Counted from the first letter of the stretch, positions 1 to 8,285 are shown. The stretch: 64,000 nt of DNA from Methanobrevibacter ruminantium (GCA_004553595.1 SFKZ01000003.1:62001-126000); one strand, 5' to 3'. The notes: generated by a model not told the origin, from the sequence alone. Numbers and translations are program-made.

Positions 1-717
1 ATAATATTTGCTAACTTCCTGACCATCCTGCAAAACCTTGACAAAACCTGTTCTTGGGTTAAACTTATGTCCCAAAAACATTGTTTGAGAATATCTGTTC
101 CAAACTTTTAGTGGAGAAACATAAACCTCTTCAGGAGAATTTGAATGCACATTCAGGAACAGCTGTGTGGTTTCACGGATTTTAGCTATTGCATCAAATG
201 AATGCCTTCCTCGAATGATTGGGAAGTATGCTACAGTATCCAATTGGAATAGGAATGGACAGGTAACCTTAAAGAAATTTCCCATCATCAAATCAGTAGA
301 CCAAACAGCTTGAAGGTCACTTAAGCAGTCAAATACATAGAATGCATCAAATCCTTCCTTTTCAATAATTCTATGAACCTCTAAGGTAAAAGTCTCAAAT
401 TGGTTATATGGATTGACCTTATATATCTTGATTCCATCACGTTCAATCATGCAAAACTCGGTTTCAGGATTATTCTCTTCCATTTCAAGCAACCGAAAGT
501 CCTCTTCTGTCATTCCAATCAATGGATGGTGATTGGCAAACCTAATGTATATCAAGTTCCTCTTATCCTCTTTCGCCTGTTTGACATAAGGATCAACAAA
601 ATAAGAGAATTCATTTAGATTTGTAACATTCCAAACTACATTATCTCCCAAACGAATATTGTCTAAGGCTTCATCAAGCCCTGGAATCCCTGATTTTATT
701 CTTTCGAATGCAGCCAT
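1..717 (-). CDS. KaiC-like N-terminal region of a probable PEP/pyruvate-binding protein (partial)
   Basis: The gene runs off the left edge: 239 codons are visible, from an ATG at 717 with a GGAG ribosome binding site, and the frame is open to base 1. The N-terminus (MAAFERIKSGIPGLDEAL) matches the opening of RecA/KaiC-like domains, but the P-loop expected right after it is absent; the sequence continues with LGDNVVWNVTNLNEF. From memory, such degenerate KaiC-like domains precede PEP-synthase/pyruvate-phosphate-dikinase modules in methanogens, so the missing C-terminal part is probably a PEP/pyruvate-binding domain; that part is not visible here. It lies 21 bp downstream of the glutamate synthase operon in the same direction and may be its last gene. 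Confidence 0.55.
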   Translation of the reverse strand, partial: MAAFERIKSGIPGLDEALDNIRLGDNVVWNVTNLNEFSYFVDPYVKQAKEDKRNLIYIRFANHHPLIGMTEEDFRLLEMEENNPETEFCMIERDGIKIYKVNPYNQFETFTLEVHRIIEKEGFDAFYVFDCLSDLQAVWSTDLMMGNFFKVTCPFLFQLDTVAYFPIIRGRHSFDAIAKIRETTQLFLNVHSNSPEEVYVSPLKVWNRYSQTMFLGHKFNPRTGFVKVLQDGQEVSKYY

Positions 718-738
718 AATAATTTCTCCTAATCTTGT

Positions 739-2220
739 TTAATTTCTCACCATTGGCACTCCTGTTAATTGTGAAGCCTCCATAGTCAATGCAACCAAGT
801 CCTGACGTTCAAGGTTTTCAATATCTGTATTTCCTGCCTGTTGAGTCAAGGAAGTTACTTCCTGAGTCATTGCTTCAATATAATTTGCCACTTGCTGACC
901 TTTTCTAATAGGATCTAATCTTCTTCTAAGCACCCTATCCTGTGTTGCGATTCCTTTAGGGCAAATGCCCTCAGAACAGGATTGGCAAACCTTACAACCT
1001 ATGGAGATCAATGCAGAGGTAGCTATATAAACCGCATCTGCCCCTAAAGCAATGGCTTTTGCAACATCAGCACCTGATCTTATTCCACCAGCAGCGACAA
1101 GGCTTACTTCACTTCTTAAATTAATGTCCTTAAGAGCATCATCCGCCTTTACAATAGCTTCTATTGTAGGAATACCTGCATGTTCTGTAACCACTTCAGG
1201 GCCCGCACCTGTTCCCCCTTGCATACCATCAACTACAATTATATCTGCACCTGCCTTTGCTGCAATCTTTACATCCTGTTCAACTCTACCGGATGCAAAT
1301 TTCACAATGATAGGCACTTTCCAGTCAGTGATTTCCCTTAATTGGTTGATTTTCATACCTAAATCCTCAGGCCCTACAATGTCCATATGTCTTGCAGGAC
1401 TTAATGCAGAGGTTCCCTCTGGAATATTTCTGACTCTAGCAACTTCTGCAGTTACCTTATGGGAAAGCAAATGTCCTCCCATACCTGATTTTGCACCTTG
1501 ACCTATCTTGATTTCAACAGCTTCTGCATTGTTTAAATAGCTTGCTGAAACTCCAAAACGGCCTGATGCATACTGGGCAATCAATTTGTCTGCATAATGC
1601 CTTTCTTCAGGAAGCATTCCACCTTCACCGGTATTGGTGATTGTGCCTACCTTGCTGCTTCCAATAGCCAATGCTATTTTTGCTTCCTTGCTTAATGCAC
1701 CGAAAGACATTGCCCCAATCATAATAGGAGTGTCTATTTCAATTGGATTTTCTGCAAACCTGTCTCCAAGAACCACTGAAGTCTTGCATGTTTCCCTATA
1801 TGAGTCTATTGGTGGCCTTGAAACCTGTGCAGGCAATATGCTTAAGTCATCAAATGTTGGGATTCTTCTGGTTAATCCACAGCCTCTTACCTTATATGCT
1901 CCTGTTTGACTTTTACGTTTGATTTCAACCATTGTTGAATTTGACCATACACCTCTACCCTCATCAACAAGAGGTCTGACATATATTGCATGTGTTGGGC
2001 ACATCTCCTCACAGATTTTACATCCTACACAATTTTCCTGATGTATTGGCAATGGTTCATCATTGATTACCTCATATACTCCATGAGGACAATTTGAATA
2101 GCAGCTATAACAGTTTTTACATGATGATTTGTGGGGATTGTCACATAAATACCAACAGCATCCAGGCCTATCATTGCTCTGTTTGCAAATTTCCAATTTT
2201 CTCTCTACAGTGAATGACAT
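739..2220 (-). CDS. Glutamate synthase, FMN-binding (synthase) domain subunit with N-terminal ferredoxin module
   Basis: This 493-residue protein is the archaeal-type central domain of glutamate synthase. It makes glutamate from 2-oxoglutarate and ammonia channelled from the amidotransferase, using FMN. Residues 34-44 (CKNCYSCYSNCP) and 64-74 (CVGCKICEEMCP) are two [4Fe-4S] motifs. The FMN barrel follows, with the family signature IGAMSFGALSKEAK and the glycine-rich TNTGEGG. Near the C-terminus CKVCQSCSEGICP supplies the cysteines of the usual [3Fe-4S] cluster. Its start overlaps the stop of the upstream FrhB-like gene, which suggests translational coupling. No NADPH-binding subunit is visible, so ferredoxin or F420H2 is the more likely electron donor (inference). 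Confidence 0.93.
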   Translation of the reverse strand: MSFTVERKLEICKQSNDRPGCCWYLCDNPHKSSCKNCYSCYSNCPHGVYEVINDEPLPIHQENCVGCKICEEMCPTHAIYVRPLVDEGRGVWSNSTMVEIKRKSQTGAYKVRGCGLTRRIPTFDDLSILPAQVSRPPIDSYRETCKTSVVLGDRFAENPIEIDTPIMIGAMSFGALSKEAKIALAIGSSKVGTITNTGEGGMLPEERHYADKLIAQYASGRFGVSASYLNNAEAVEIKIGQGAKSGMGGHLLSHKVTAEVARVRNIPEGTSALSPARHMDIVGPEDLGMKINQLREITDWKVPIIVKFASGRVEQDVKIAAKAGADIIVVDGMQGGTGAGPEVVTEHAGIPTIEAIVKADDALKDINLRSEVSLVAAGGIRSGADVAKAIALGADAVYIATSALISIGCKVCQSCSEGICPKGIATQDRVLRRRLDPIRKGQQVANYIEAMTQEVTSLTQQAGNTDIENLERQDLVALTMEASQLTGVPMVRN

Positions 2221-3317
2221 TAGTTTACCCCCTCATCAATATTTTGGACTTGTTCCTCTTTCAAATCCCCTAATGGTTTGAACACAGGACAGACAGAATA
2301 TTTTGTTCCTCCAGATTTAACAACCTCATCAATCGCATTAGTTAACTTTGCATAAGGTTTCCAAGCCAAATGATCCTCCTTATCAACAATAAGAGCTTCA
2401 GTAACTATCTCATTTGACAATAGATAGTCGATTAATGTTGTTACAATTGACCCATCCTGACCTTGTGTATGCTTTAATGATTTGACTGTCAAGACTTTTT
2501 TAAAGTCACCTATCTGTTTTGAATTGTCATTTCTTAAATCTGCAGGGATAAATGTTCTTGGACAGACTGCAAAGCATGCATGACAATCCTCTGGGCATTC
2601 CCCTTTCATCCTTGGTTTGGTATCATCAATTGTTATCAAATTGTGTGGACATGCATATTCACATGCTCCACAAAGCACACATGCTCCAACATCAATGACA
2701 TTTGACCTTAAATCCAGGAATGATGCTTCTGAGAACTCCTTATTGATGGAATCATCTGATTTTTCCCTTTGGTATAATACAGGTCTTGCCAAAAATTCCC
2801 TTCTCTCTATAGTTTCAAGATTTTTGCTTATTTTAGATTCCGCAATTCTATTCAACAATCCAAATTGTGAATCTGTAAAGTCTTTTGCTTCAATGAATTT
2901 CTGTTCTATTGCCCCCTTAACTATCTCCTCACCTTTTTCAGTCCTTATTATGAGTGTTGACCAACCATCTTCAGATCCAATTGAACCAATTGAAATATCA
3001 GAGGTTTCTGATGTCAGTTCAACACATATGTTACAGTTTTTCCTAATAATCCTTTTAGCTACTGAAAGAGGTATTTTCACTATTTCTTTAGTTTTTAAAA
3101 GTAAAAATACAAATCCTTTCTCAATTTGGAATTTTTCAATGTCATCCATTTTCAAGCCATACTCTTTCAAGAGATTTACAAAGTACTTATATGAAAAATT
3201 CTCCATACAGAATAAGCCCAATTTAACATCAATAGGGCTATCGGTATAATGTTGAATCTTGGATGCAGCCATAATTTCACATGGTGTTCCCACCATAGCT
3301 ATTCTATGTTCGCTCAT
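2220..3317 (-). CDS. FrhB/FdhB-like iron-sulfur protein in the glutamate synthase operon, domain order permuted
   Basis: The 365-residue protein is related to the beta subunits of F420-reducing hydrogenase and formate dehydrogenase. Residues 5-20 (VGTPCEI motif) and 95-130 (CNIC, then SIGSEDGWSTLI) match the usual C-terminal half of FrhB. Residues 213-223 (CVLCGACEYACP) and 241-252 (CPEDCHACFAVCP) are two [4Fe-4S] motifs. Residues 287-345 (GQDGSIVTTL, then GGTKYSVCP) match the usual N-terminal half. The two halves are therefore in swapped order. The start is firm: an AGGAG site precedes ATG 3317 and the GXGXG gene ends 11 bp upstream. Its place in the operon suggests an electron-transfer subunit for glutamate synthase, with F420H2 or ferredoxin as donor (inference). 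Confidence 0.8.
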   Translation of the reverse strand: MSEHRIAMVGTPCEIMAASKIQHYTDSPIDVKLGLFCMENFSYKYFVNLLKEYGLKMDDIEKFQIEKGFVFLLLKTKEIVKIPLSVAKRIIRKNCNICVELTSETSDISIGSIGSEDGWSTLIIRTEKGEEIVKGAIEQKFIEAKDFTDSQFGLLNRIAESKISKNLETIERREFLARPVLYQREKSDDSINKEFSEASFLDLRSNVIDVGACVLCGACEYACPHNLITIDDTKPRMKGECPEDCHACFAVCPRTFIPADLRNDNSKQIGDFKKVLTVKSLKHTQGQDGSIVTTLIDYLLSNEIVTEALIVDKEDHLAWKPYAKLTNAIDEVVKSGGTKYSVCPVFKPLGDLKEEQVQNIDEGVN

Positions 3318-3328
3318 TTTTTCAGCTC

Positions 3329-3982
3329 CTATTGCATGTTAACGATTTTCTTAAAACTTGAATAATCATTTTCAGTCAGATTGAAACCATATTCTGTTAG
3401 GATTTCTTGAAGTTCATTTTGGTCTTCAAGAGTGGTTTCTTCCATAACTGCATTTTTTCCTAAACTTTTCACATTTCCAAGAACAAAAATAGTTCCTCTC
3501 ATGATGGATTCTCCAACATCCTCAGTAACATCACCAAGTATTATGAGCTTTCCTCCCATCATAAGGAGCCCAGTCATGAAACCGCTGTTGCCTCCAATGA
3601 TAACGGTTCCCCCTTTCATGATTTCTCCAGTTCTTGAACCTACATTTCCTTTAACAATTACTGTTCCACCATAGATTCCTTGGCCCGCTCCGTCACCAGC
3701 TGTACCTTCAATGACCAATTCACCTTCTGTCATATTGTCTCCAGCAAACCAGCCGGCATTGCCAGTGATGTGTATCCTTGGTCCATGAGCCATTGTTCCA
3801 ACAAAATATCCTGCAGAACCATTGATCTCTATTTCCACATCTTCAGTTAACCCAGCACAAATATTGTGTTTGGAATCAGGATTGTCAATAATGAGCTTAT
3901 CATAATATTTAGCTTGTTCCTTTATGGTTCGATTCAATTCTTTCTCTTCCATACCATTCGCATCAATTACATATTCTTTCAT
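3329..3982 (-). CDS. Glutamate synthase GXGXG-domain subunit
   Basis: The 217-residue protein is built from a right-handed beta-helix of repeated glycine patterns (for example GSAGYFVGTMAHG, GNAGWFAGDNM, GDGAGQGIYGG, GGNSGFMTGLL), the hallmark of the GXGXG domain that forms the C-terminal structural part of glutamate synthase and of formylmethanofuran dehydrogenase subunit C. The context, between amidotransferase and FMN-domain genes, decides for glutamate synthase. It has no catalytic residues of its own and holds the other domains together. The ATG at 3982 follows a GGAG site, and the gene sits 11 bp from each neighbour, so it is co-transcribed. Confidence 0.9.
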   Translation of the reverse strand: MKEYVIDANGMEEKELNRTIKEQAKYYDKLIIDNPDSKHNICAGLTEDVEIEINGSAGYFVGTMAHGPRIHITGNAGWFAGDNMTEGELVIEGTAGDGAGQGIYGGTVIVKGNVGSRTGEIMKGGTVIIGGNSGFMTGLLMMGGKLIILGDVTEDVGESIMRGTIFVLGNVKSLGKNAVMEETTLEDQNELQEILTEYGFNLTENDYSSFKKIVNMQ

Positions 3983-3993
3983 AGAAAAAACTC

Positions 3994-4911
3994 CTATATG
4001 GTGTAAGCTCTTGTTTCCCCAGGAGCTATCTGTTCTATTTCATCTGAATCTGTGACATCATGCAATGCCATTTCCTCTGAAGCCACTGCAAAAATCTCAT
4101 CGGTTTCCACCATCACACCAGGTCTAAGACCAAGCTTGTCCTTTGCAATTCCAATACCGTTAGGTGTTCCAACCAATATGGAAAATGGACCATCCAAATC
4201 TATTACCGCTTGATCCAATGCCTCTTCTAATTTGTAGCCTTGGTCAAGCTTATCTGCCATATAATGAACAATGCACTCTGTATCATTAAATGATTCGAAA
4301 GTGTGTCCTTTCCTTTCCAATGGGTCTCTTATTTTCCAGTAATTGGTGATTTGCCCATTATGCACCACAGTAATGTCAGGTATTATGTAGCTTTGATATG
4401 GGTGTGCATGATAGCGGTCAACACCACTTTCAGTTGCAAAACGGGTATGTCCTATTCCATGTGTTCCCATTCTGCTTTGAACATTGAAACGTTCTGCAAT
4501 GTCCTTTACTTTTCCTGTATCCTTAATCATTTCGAATGAATGTGAACCGTTTATAACCCTTACATTTTCCAAATCATCTATTTCATTAATGCATGGTTTT
4601 AAAAGGGAAAATTCGTCCAATGCTATTTTGCATTTATATACATCTGAGTCCCCTACAGACTCAATCAATTGCTCTTCGAATATTGGACTTATTTGATTTA
4701 ATAATGATTTTAAATTGTCTAATGCTCCTCTTCTTCTTTTTACTTCAATGTTTAATTGATAATAATTTTCAGGGAAATCCAAACTGCCGTAGATTGCATA
4801 ACCTGCGGAATCCGGACCCCTATGCTGTAATGATTCAAGCATTGATGTCAATGCTTCTCCTACAGGGTGAGTTTTTTTATCTTTGTATATTACACCTGCT
4901 ATTCCACACAT
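3994..4911 (-). CDS. Glutamate synthase amidotransferase (class II GATase) subunit
   Basis: The 305-residue protein begins MCGIAGVIY, so Cys2 is the N-terminal nucleophile of class II glutamine amidotransferases. It hydrolyses glutamine and passes ammonia to the FMN subunit. LQHRGPDSAGYAIYG near residue 30, HTRFATESG near 155 and HNGQI near 180 are conserved elements of this fold. An internal stretch at about 55-140 is less conserved. ATG 4911 has a strong GGAGGT site, which fixes the start. It is the first gene of the leftward glt operon, with a TATA-like element 48-59 bp upstream. Confidence 0.92.
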   Translation of the reverse strand: MCGIAGVIYKDKKTHPVGEALTSMLESLQHRGPDSAGYAIYGSLDFPENYYQLNIEVKRRRGALDNLKSLLNQISPIFEEQLIESVGDSDVYKCKIALDEFSLLKPCINEIDDLENVRVINGSHSFEMIKDTGKVKDIAERFNVQSRMGTHGIGHTRFATESGVDRYHAHPYQSYIIPDITVVHNGQITNYWKIRDPLERKGHTFESFNDTECIVHYMADKLDQGYKLEEALDQAVIDLDGPFSILVGTPNGIGIAKDKLGLRPGVMVETDEIFAVASEEMALHDVTDSDEIEQIAPGETRAYTI

Positions 4912-4948
4912 TTTTCTACCTCCAATAAGATAATCGGTGAATACACGT

Positions 4949-5092
4949 ACATATGCCTAATATATACTAATCATCTGAATATGTTAATCTATAATTGTTA
5001 AAAAAAGTAATTCTAAAATTACATATGCCTTTAAAAATAATTTTAAAATTACAATATGCCTTTTAATTGTTTAAAATTACAATATGCCTTAA
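4949..5092. repeat. Four-copy ATATGCCT direct repeat in the glt leader/upstream region
   Basis: The non-coding gap between the glt operon and glnA (4912-5212) contains four near-identical elements: ACATATGCCT at 4949-4958 and 5021-5030, and ACAATATGCCTT at 5051-5062 and 5079-5090. The last three are spaced about 28-30 bp and share an AT-rich flank (TTTTAAAATTAC). The first copy lies just downstream of the probable TATA box for the glt operon, the others 50-120 bp upstream of it. The regular spacing suggests a protein-binding array or a local tandem duplication; its function is not known. Confidence 0.6.
4959..4970 (-). promoter_or_regulatory. Probable TATA box of the glt operon
   Basis: On the minus strand the sequence TTAGTATATATT lies 48-59 bp upstream of the amidotransferase ATG, a position consistent with an archaeal TATA box and a leader of about 20-25 nt. 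No GGAA-N6-TTCC operator was seen near it. Confidence 0.45.
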
Positions 5093-5212
5093 AAAAATAA
5101 TTCTAAATTTCAAAAACCATTTAACTTTAATTGATGGGTAGTCAAACTAAAGAAAATCTTTATCTGAAGAAAAATCTTTAGAGTGACCACCAATATTCAA
5201 AAAAGGAATAGT

Positions 5213-6550
5213 CTAAACGTCTAAGTATTGATTTCTTTCATAATCAAATACTTGTATTCTGTAAGCATCCCATTCAGCTCTTTTGATGGTGTAGAATTGA
5301 TCAAACACTTTTTCTCCAAGGGCATTTTTAACTACATCATCCCCTTCTAAAGCATGGTATGCTTCCCATAAGCTTGTTGGCAAATTATTGATGCCTCTTT
5401 GGAGGATTTCATCTTCAGTTAATGCAAACAAGTTTTCTTCAGTTGGTTCCCCTGGGTCAATCTTATTGTCCAAACCATCTAAACCTGCTTCAAGCAATAC
5501 TGCAAATGCCAAGTATGGGTTACATGATGGATCCGGTGATCTGCACTCAATTCTTGTACCTAATCCACGGGATGCAGGAATTCTGAGTAAAGTTGATCTG
5601 TTTTTAAATCCGTAAGCTATGTAGCAAGGTGCTTCATAACCTGGAACTAAACGTTTGTAAGAGTTAACTGTCGGGGATAGGATTGCTGATAAAGCCTGTG
5701 CATGTTTCAATAATCCTCCAATGAAGTATAATGCTTCCTGTGAAATTTGGTTTTCAGTGTTTGGATCATAGAAAATATTTTTGCCATCCTTGAATAGACT
5801 TTGGTTACAATGCATTCCACTACCATTGATTCCCAAGAATGGTTTTGGCATGAATGTTGCCTTAAATCCTAAGTTGTGAACTACTGCTTTTACAGCTTCC
5901 TTAAATGTTATTACAGCATCCGCTGTTTTTAAAGCATCCGCATATTTAAAGTCCACTTCATGCTGCCCTGCTGCCACTTCGTGATGGCTTACTTCAACAT
6001 CAAAACCTAATTGCTCTAAACCGAATACGATTTCTCTTCTGATGTCAGTACCTTGATCCAATGGCTCTACATCAAAATATTCAGCTTCATCTGCGGGGAT
6101 GTAATTTCCATTCTCATCCTCTTTGATTATGAAGAATTCTGGTTCAGGACCCATATTGAATTGATATCCTCTTTTTTCTGCTTTTTCCAATGCTTTTTTA
6201 AGCACTCCTCTCGGATCTCCATCATATGGCTTTCCTTCTGTAGTGAAAATATCACATATGAATCTGCTGGTTCCTTTTGATTCAGGTCTCCATGGGATTG
6301 TTGAGAAGGTGTTGATATCTGGTTTTGCAAGTAAATCACTATCATTGATTGAAGCTAATCCTGCTACTGATGAGCCGTCAAACAATAATCCATCATTCAC
6401 TATATCTTCAATGTCATCAGCTTTTTTAAGAGGCACTGCCATGCTTTTTGGCAATCCATGTATGTCTGATAGTTGCAATTTCAAAAATTTGATATCGTTT
6501 TCTTCAACAGTTTTAATTATCTGGTCTAATTTATTGTCTTTAACTGACAT
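5213..6550 (-). CDS. glnA: Glutamine synthetase, type I
   Basis: The 445-residue enzyme makes glutamine from glutamate, ammonia and ATP in the cytoplasm. The N-terminal beta-grasp ends in LFDGSSVAG. The metal and ammonia site shows EPEFFII and NGSGMHCNQSL, and RIECRSPDPSCNPYLA is the substrate-binding and C-terminal signature. The length fits GSI-alpha enzymes of methanogens; the tyrosine adenylylation segment of GSI-beta is not apparent. It lies upstream of the glt operon on the same strand but 300 bp away, with its own promoter and operator. A GGATGTGA site precedes ATG 6550. Confidence 0.97.
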   Translation of the reverse strand: MSVKDNKLDQIIKTVEENDIKFLKLQLSDIHGLPKSMAVPLKKADDIEDIVNDGLLFDGSSVAGLASINDSDLLAKPDINTFSTIPWRPESKGTSRFICDIFTTEGKPYDGDPRGVLKKALEKAEKRGYQFNMGPEPEFFIIKEDENGNYIPADEAEYFDVEPLDQGTDIRREIVFGLEQLGFDVEVSHHEVAAGQHEVDFKYADALKTADAVITFKEAVKAVVHNLGFKATFMPKPFLGINGSGMHCNQSLFKDGKNIFYDPNTENQISQEALYFIGGLLKHAQALSAILSPTVNSYKRLVPGYEAPCYIAYGFKNRSTLLRIPASRGLGTRIECRSPDPSCNPYLAFAVLLEAGLDGLDNKIDPGEPTEENLFALTEDEILQRGINNLPTSLWEAYHALEGDDVVKNALGEKVFDQFYTIKRAEWDAYRIQVFDYERNQYLDV

Positions 6551-6641
6551 CTTTTCACATCCTTTTTTGAGATATTGTCCATTCTTGAAAAAATGGAAAA
6601 ATGGAAATCCTTCGACTAAAAATTTTCTTGATTCAATAGTC

Positions 6642-6659
6642 GGAAGGAAACTTCCTTCC
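6642..6659. promoter_or_regulatory. NrpR-type operator of glnA
   Basis: GGAAGGAAACTTCCTTCC is an inverted repeat with 8-bp arms that contains GGAA-N6-TTCC, the consensus reported for the nitrogen repressor NrpR in Methanococcus. It lies 20 bp downstream of the probable TATA box, so it covers the expected transcription start, a classic repressor position. A wider imperfect inverted repeat (CCTTCGACTA at 6609-6618 against TAGTCGGAAGG at 6638-6648) overlaps it. NrpR itself is not in this window. Confidence 0.7.
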
Positions 6660-6679
6660 TACTATAATTTATCACTATT

Positions 6680-6690
6680 AATATATAAAC
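6680..6690 (-). promoter_or_regulatory. TATA box of glnA
   Basis: Read on the minus strand, GTTTATATATT lies about 130 bp upstream of the glnA ATG and directly upstream of the palindromic operator. This gives a transcription start near 6655-6660 and a leader of about 105 nt. Confidence 0.6.
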
Positions 6691-6970
6691 ATTTTGAATA
6701 AAAAATGAACAAGAAAAATAAAACTAAAGAAATGTTTTCTGAATTTTCAAGTTATTTTTACCCAATATTAGTTAAAATAGATATTTATTCAGTGAAAACT
6801 TAATTCCAGGAAATTTAGAGAGATAAAAATAAAAAGGAGAACAAATTAAAAATCAATGCAAATTATAGAAAAATTTTTAGAAAAAATAAATAGTGAGAAT
6901 GAAAATGAAATAAAAATAAAACAAAAATTAAATAATAATAAAAAAAATGATAAAAAAAATGATAAAAAAA

Positions 6971-7053
6971 TAGAATAAAAATAGAATAAAAATAAAATAA
7001 AAATAAAATAAAAATAAAATAAAAATAAAATAAAAATAAAATAAAAATAAAAT
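6971..7053. repeat. A-rich simple tandem repeat, period 11
   Basis: About seven copies of an AAAAATAAAAT-like unit fill the gap upstream of glnA (6691-7078), which otherwise shows only AT-rich sequence. The reading frame over it on the minus strand encodes only Phe, Ile, Leu and Tyr repeats and is not a gene. Confidence 0.8.
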
Positions 7054-7078
7054 GAATCATTGAAGATTAAAAATGAAA

Positions 7079-7261
7079 CTATTTATCTGCAAGAGTCCAA
7101 TAACATCTTTTTGGAGATACAATGGTTTCATCCTTTTTTAATTCTTTCATGATCTTATCTACTTCTTTCTTTTCAACACCAGAAAGCTCACTTACTTTTT
7201 TAGCGTTTAAAGGTTCTTCAGAGTTTTTAAATGCTTCAATAACTTTATCTTTATCAGACAT
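7079..7261 (-). CDS. Small winged-helix DNA-binding protein
   Basis: The 60-residue protein (MSDKDKVIEAFKNSEEPLNA...) has the pattern of a minimal winged helix: helix 1 (KVIEAFKNS), a second helix after LNAKKVSELSG, a recognition helix EKKEVDKIMKELKK and a short wing ending SPKRCYWTL. Such small proteins are common in methanogens and their targets are unknown. ATG 7261 is preceded by GGTGATAAA, a good start. It lies 61 bp downstream of cbf5 on the same strand and may be co-transcribed. A role in regulation is inferred from the fold only. Confidence 0.65.
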   Translation of the reverse strand: MSDKDKVIEAFKNSEEPLNAKKVSELSGVEKKEVDKIMKELKKDETIVSPKRCYWTLADK

Positions 7262-7322
7262 TTTATCACCATTTTAATTTTGAAAAATAATCATAAAATA
7301 ATCCTATTTTTAAAATAAATCT

Positions 7323-8285
7323 TTACCATCCTTTTGGATAAATTCCAGTATCCATAAAGACCTTATTTGTATCAACAACAAGCCCGGAATCTGCATTCAT
7401 AATCTCGCCAGATGAGAATAATGAAGTTCCTGCAGCCACCAATTCTCCTTTCAATGATTTTATGGCAACAAGATTTCCCTTTTGAATGTCCTTGGATAAG
7501 TTAGCTATTCCTCCTGCACCAAGTTTTGCTCCTTGGCAGATGGCCTCAACGGCTGAATCTTTGATGAATATCTGCGGAAGGTGAGAGCTCGCAACTTCCA
7601 TTGGCTGAATGGCTTTCCTTATGTATGATTCATCACCATCTTCAATATAAAAATGGTATGCATCTGTAAGGTCATGAAGGTTTACAAGGTCATTGTTTCG
7701 CTCATCAAATGGGCCAACTCTTGTCCTTCTAAGCTCAGCCATATGCGCTCCACAGCCTAATGCTTCACCAATATCATGACAATATGTTCTCACATAGGTT
7801 CCTGCCTCACATCCTATCCTGAATAGAACGTCCTTGCCCTCAATTTCGTAAATGGTAGAGTAATAAATATTTCTCACCCTTAATTCACGTTTGACGGCTG
7901 ATTTAACAGGCGGTGTTTGATATATCTTGCCAGTAAATTCATCGAAAATCTCTTTTATTTGATCCTCTGGAATTTCTTTGTGCAGAGTCATGAGACATAC
8001 ATATTCCTTACCTGCAGGAAGGAGAAGTTGACTGACTCTTGTAGCATTGTCAATACCTATTGGAAGCACTCCAGTTACTTTAGGATCAAGTGTTCCTCCA
8101 TGCCCTGTCTTCTTACAGCCAAGTATTCTCTTGACCCAAGAGTCTACTTCATGAGAAGTCGGGCCAGATGGCTTGTCCAAATTGATTATACCTTTAGCTA
8201 TATGTTCCCCTATAGGCCGTTCATATGGGTTGCATCCATATTCAGGGTTGGTTTCAACCTTTGATTTAATCAAGTAATCTTCCAT
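7323..8285 (-). CDS. cbf5: tRNA/rRNA pseudouridine synthase Cbf5
   Basis: The 320-residue protein is the catalytic subunit of the archaeal H/ACA guide-RNA pseudouridylation complex (with Nop10, Gar1 and L7Ae); it can also form Psi55 in tRNA. The TruB-family catalytic motif GGTLDPKVTGVLPIG supplies the catalytic Asp near residue 84. AGTYVRTYCHDIG is the second family motif, and the C-terminal third (about 230-310) is a PUA RNA-binding domain. ATG 8285 has a GGAG site. Cbf5 usually directly follows eL14 in this ribosomal cluster; here the exonuclease and deaminase genes lie between. Confidence 0.96.
   Translation of the reverse strand: MEDYLIKSKVETNPEYGCNPYERPIGEHIAKGIINLDKPSGPTSHEVDSWVKRILGCKKTGHGGTLDPKVTGVLPIGIDNATRVSQLLLPAGKEYVCLMTLHKEIPEDQIKEIFDEFTGKIYQTPPVKSAVKRELRVRNIYYSTIYEIEGKDVLFRIGCEAGTYVRTYCHDIGEALGCGAHMAELRRTRVGPFDERNNDLVNLHDLTDAYHFYIEDGDESYIRKAIQPMEVASSHLPQIFIKDSAVEAICQGAKLGAGGIANLSKDIQKGNLVAIKSLKGELVAAGTSLFSSGEIMNADSGLVVDTNKVFMDTGIYPKGW

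Noticed and set aside
1052..1501. Long plus-strand frames opposite glutamate synthase and ribosomal genes
   Set aside because: They are shadows of strongly conserved minus-strand genes and lack ribosome binding sites.
6863..7060. 65-codon minus-strand frame of Phe/Ile/Leu/Tyr
   Set aside because: It lies wholly in an A-rich simple repeat, has no ribosome binding site and encodes only low-complexity sequence.
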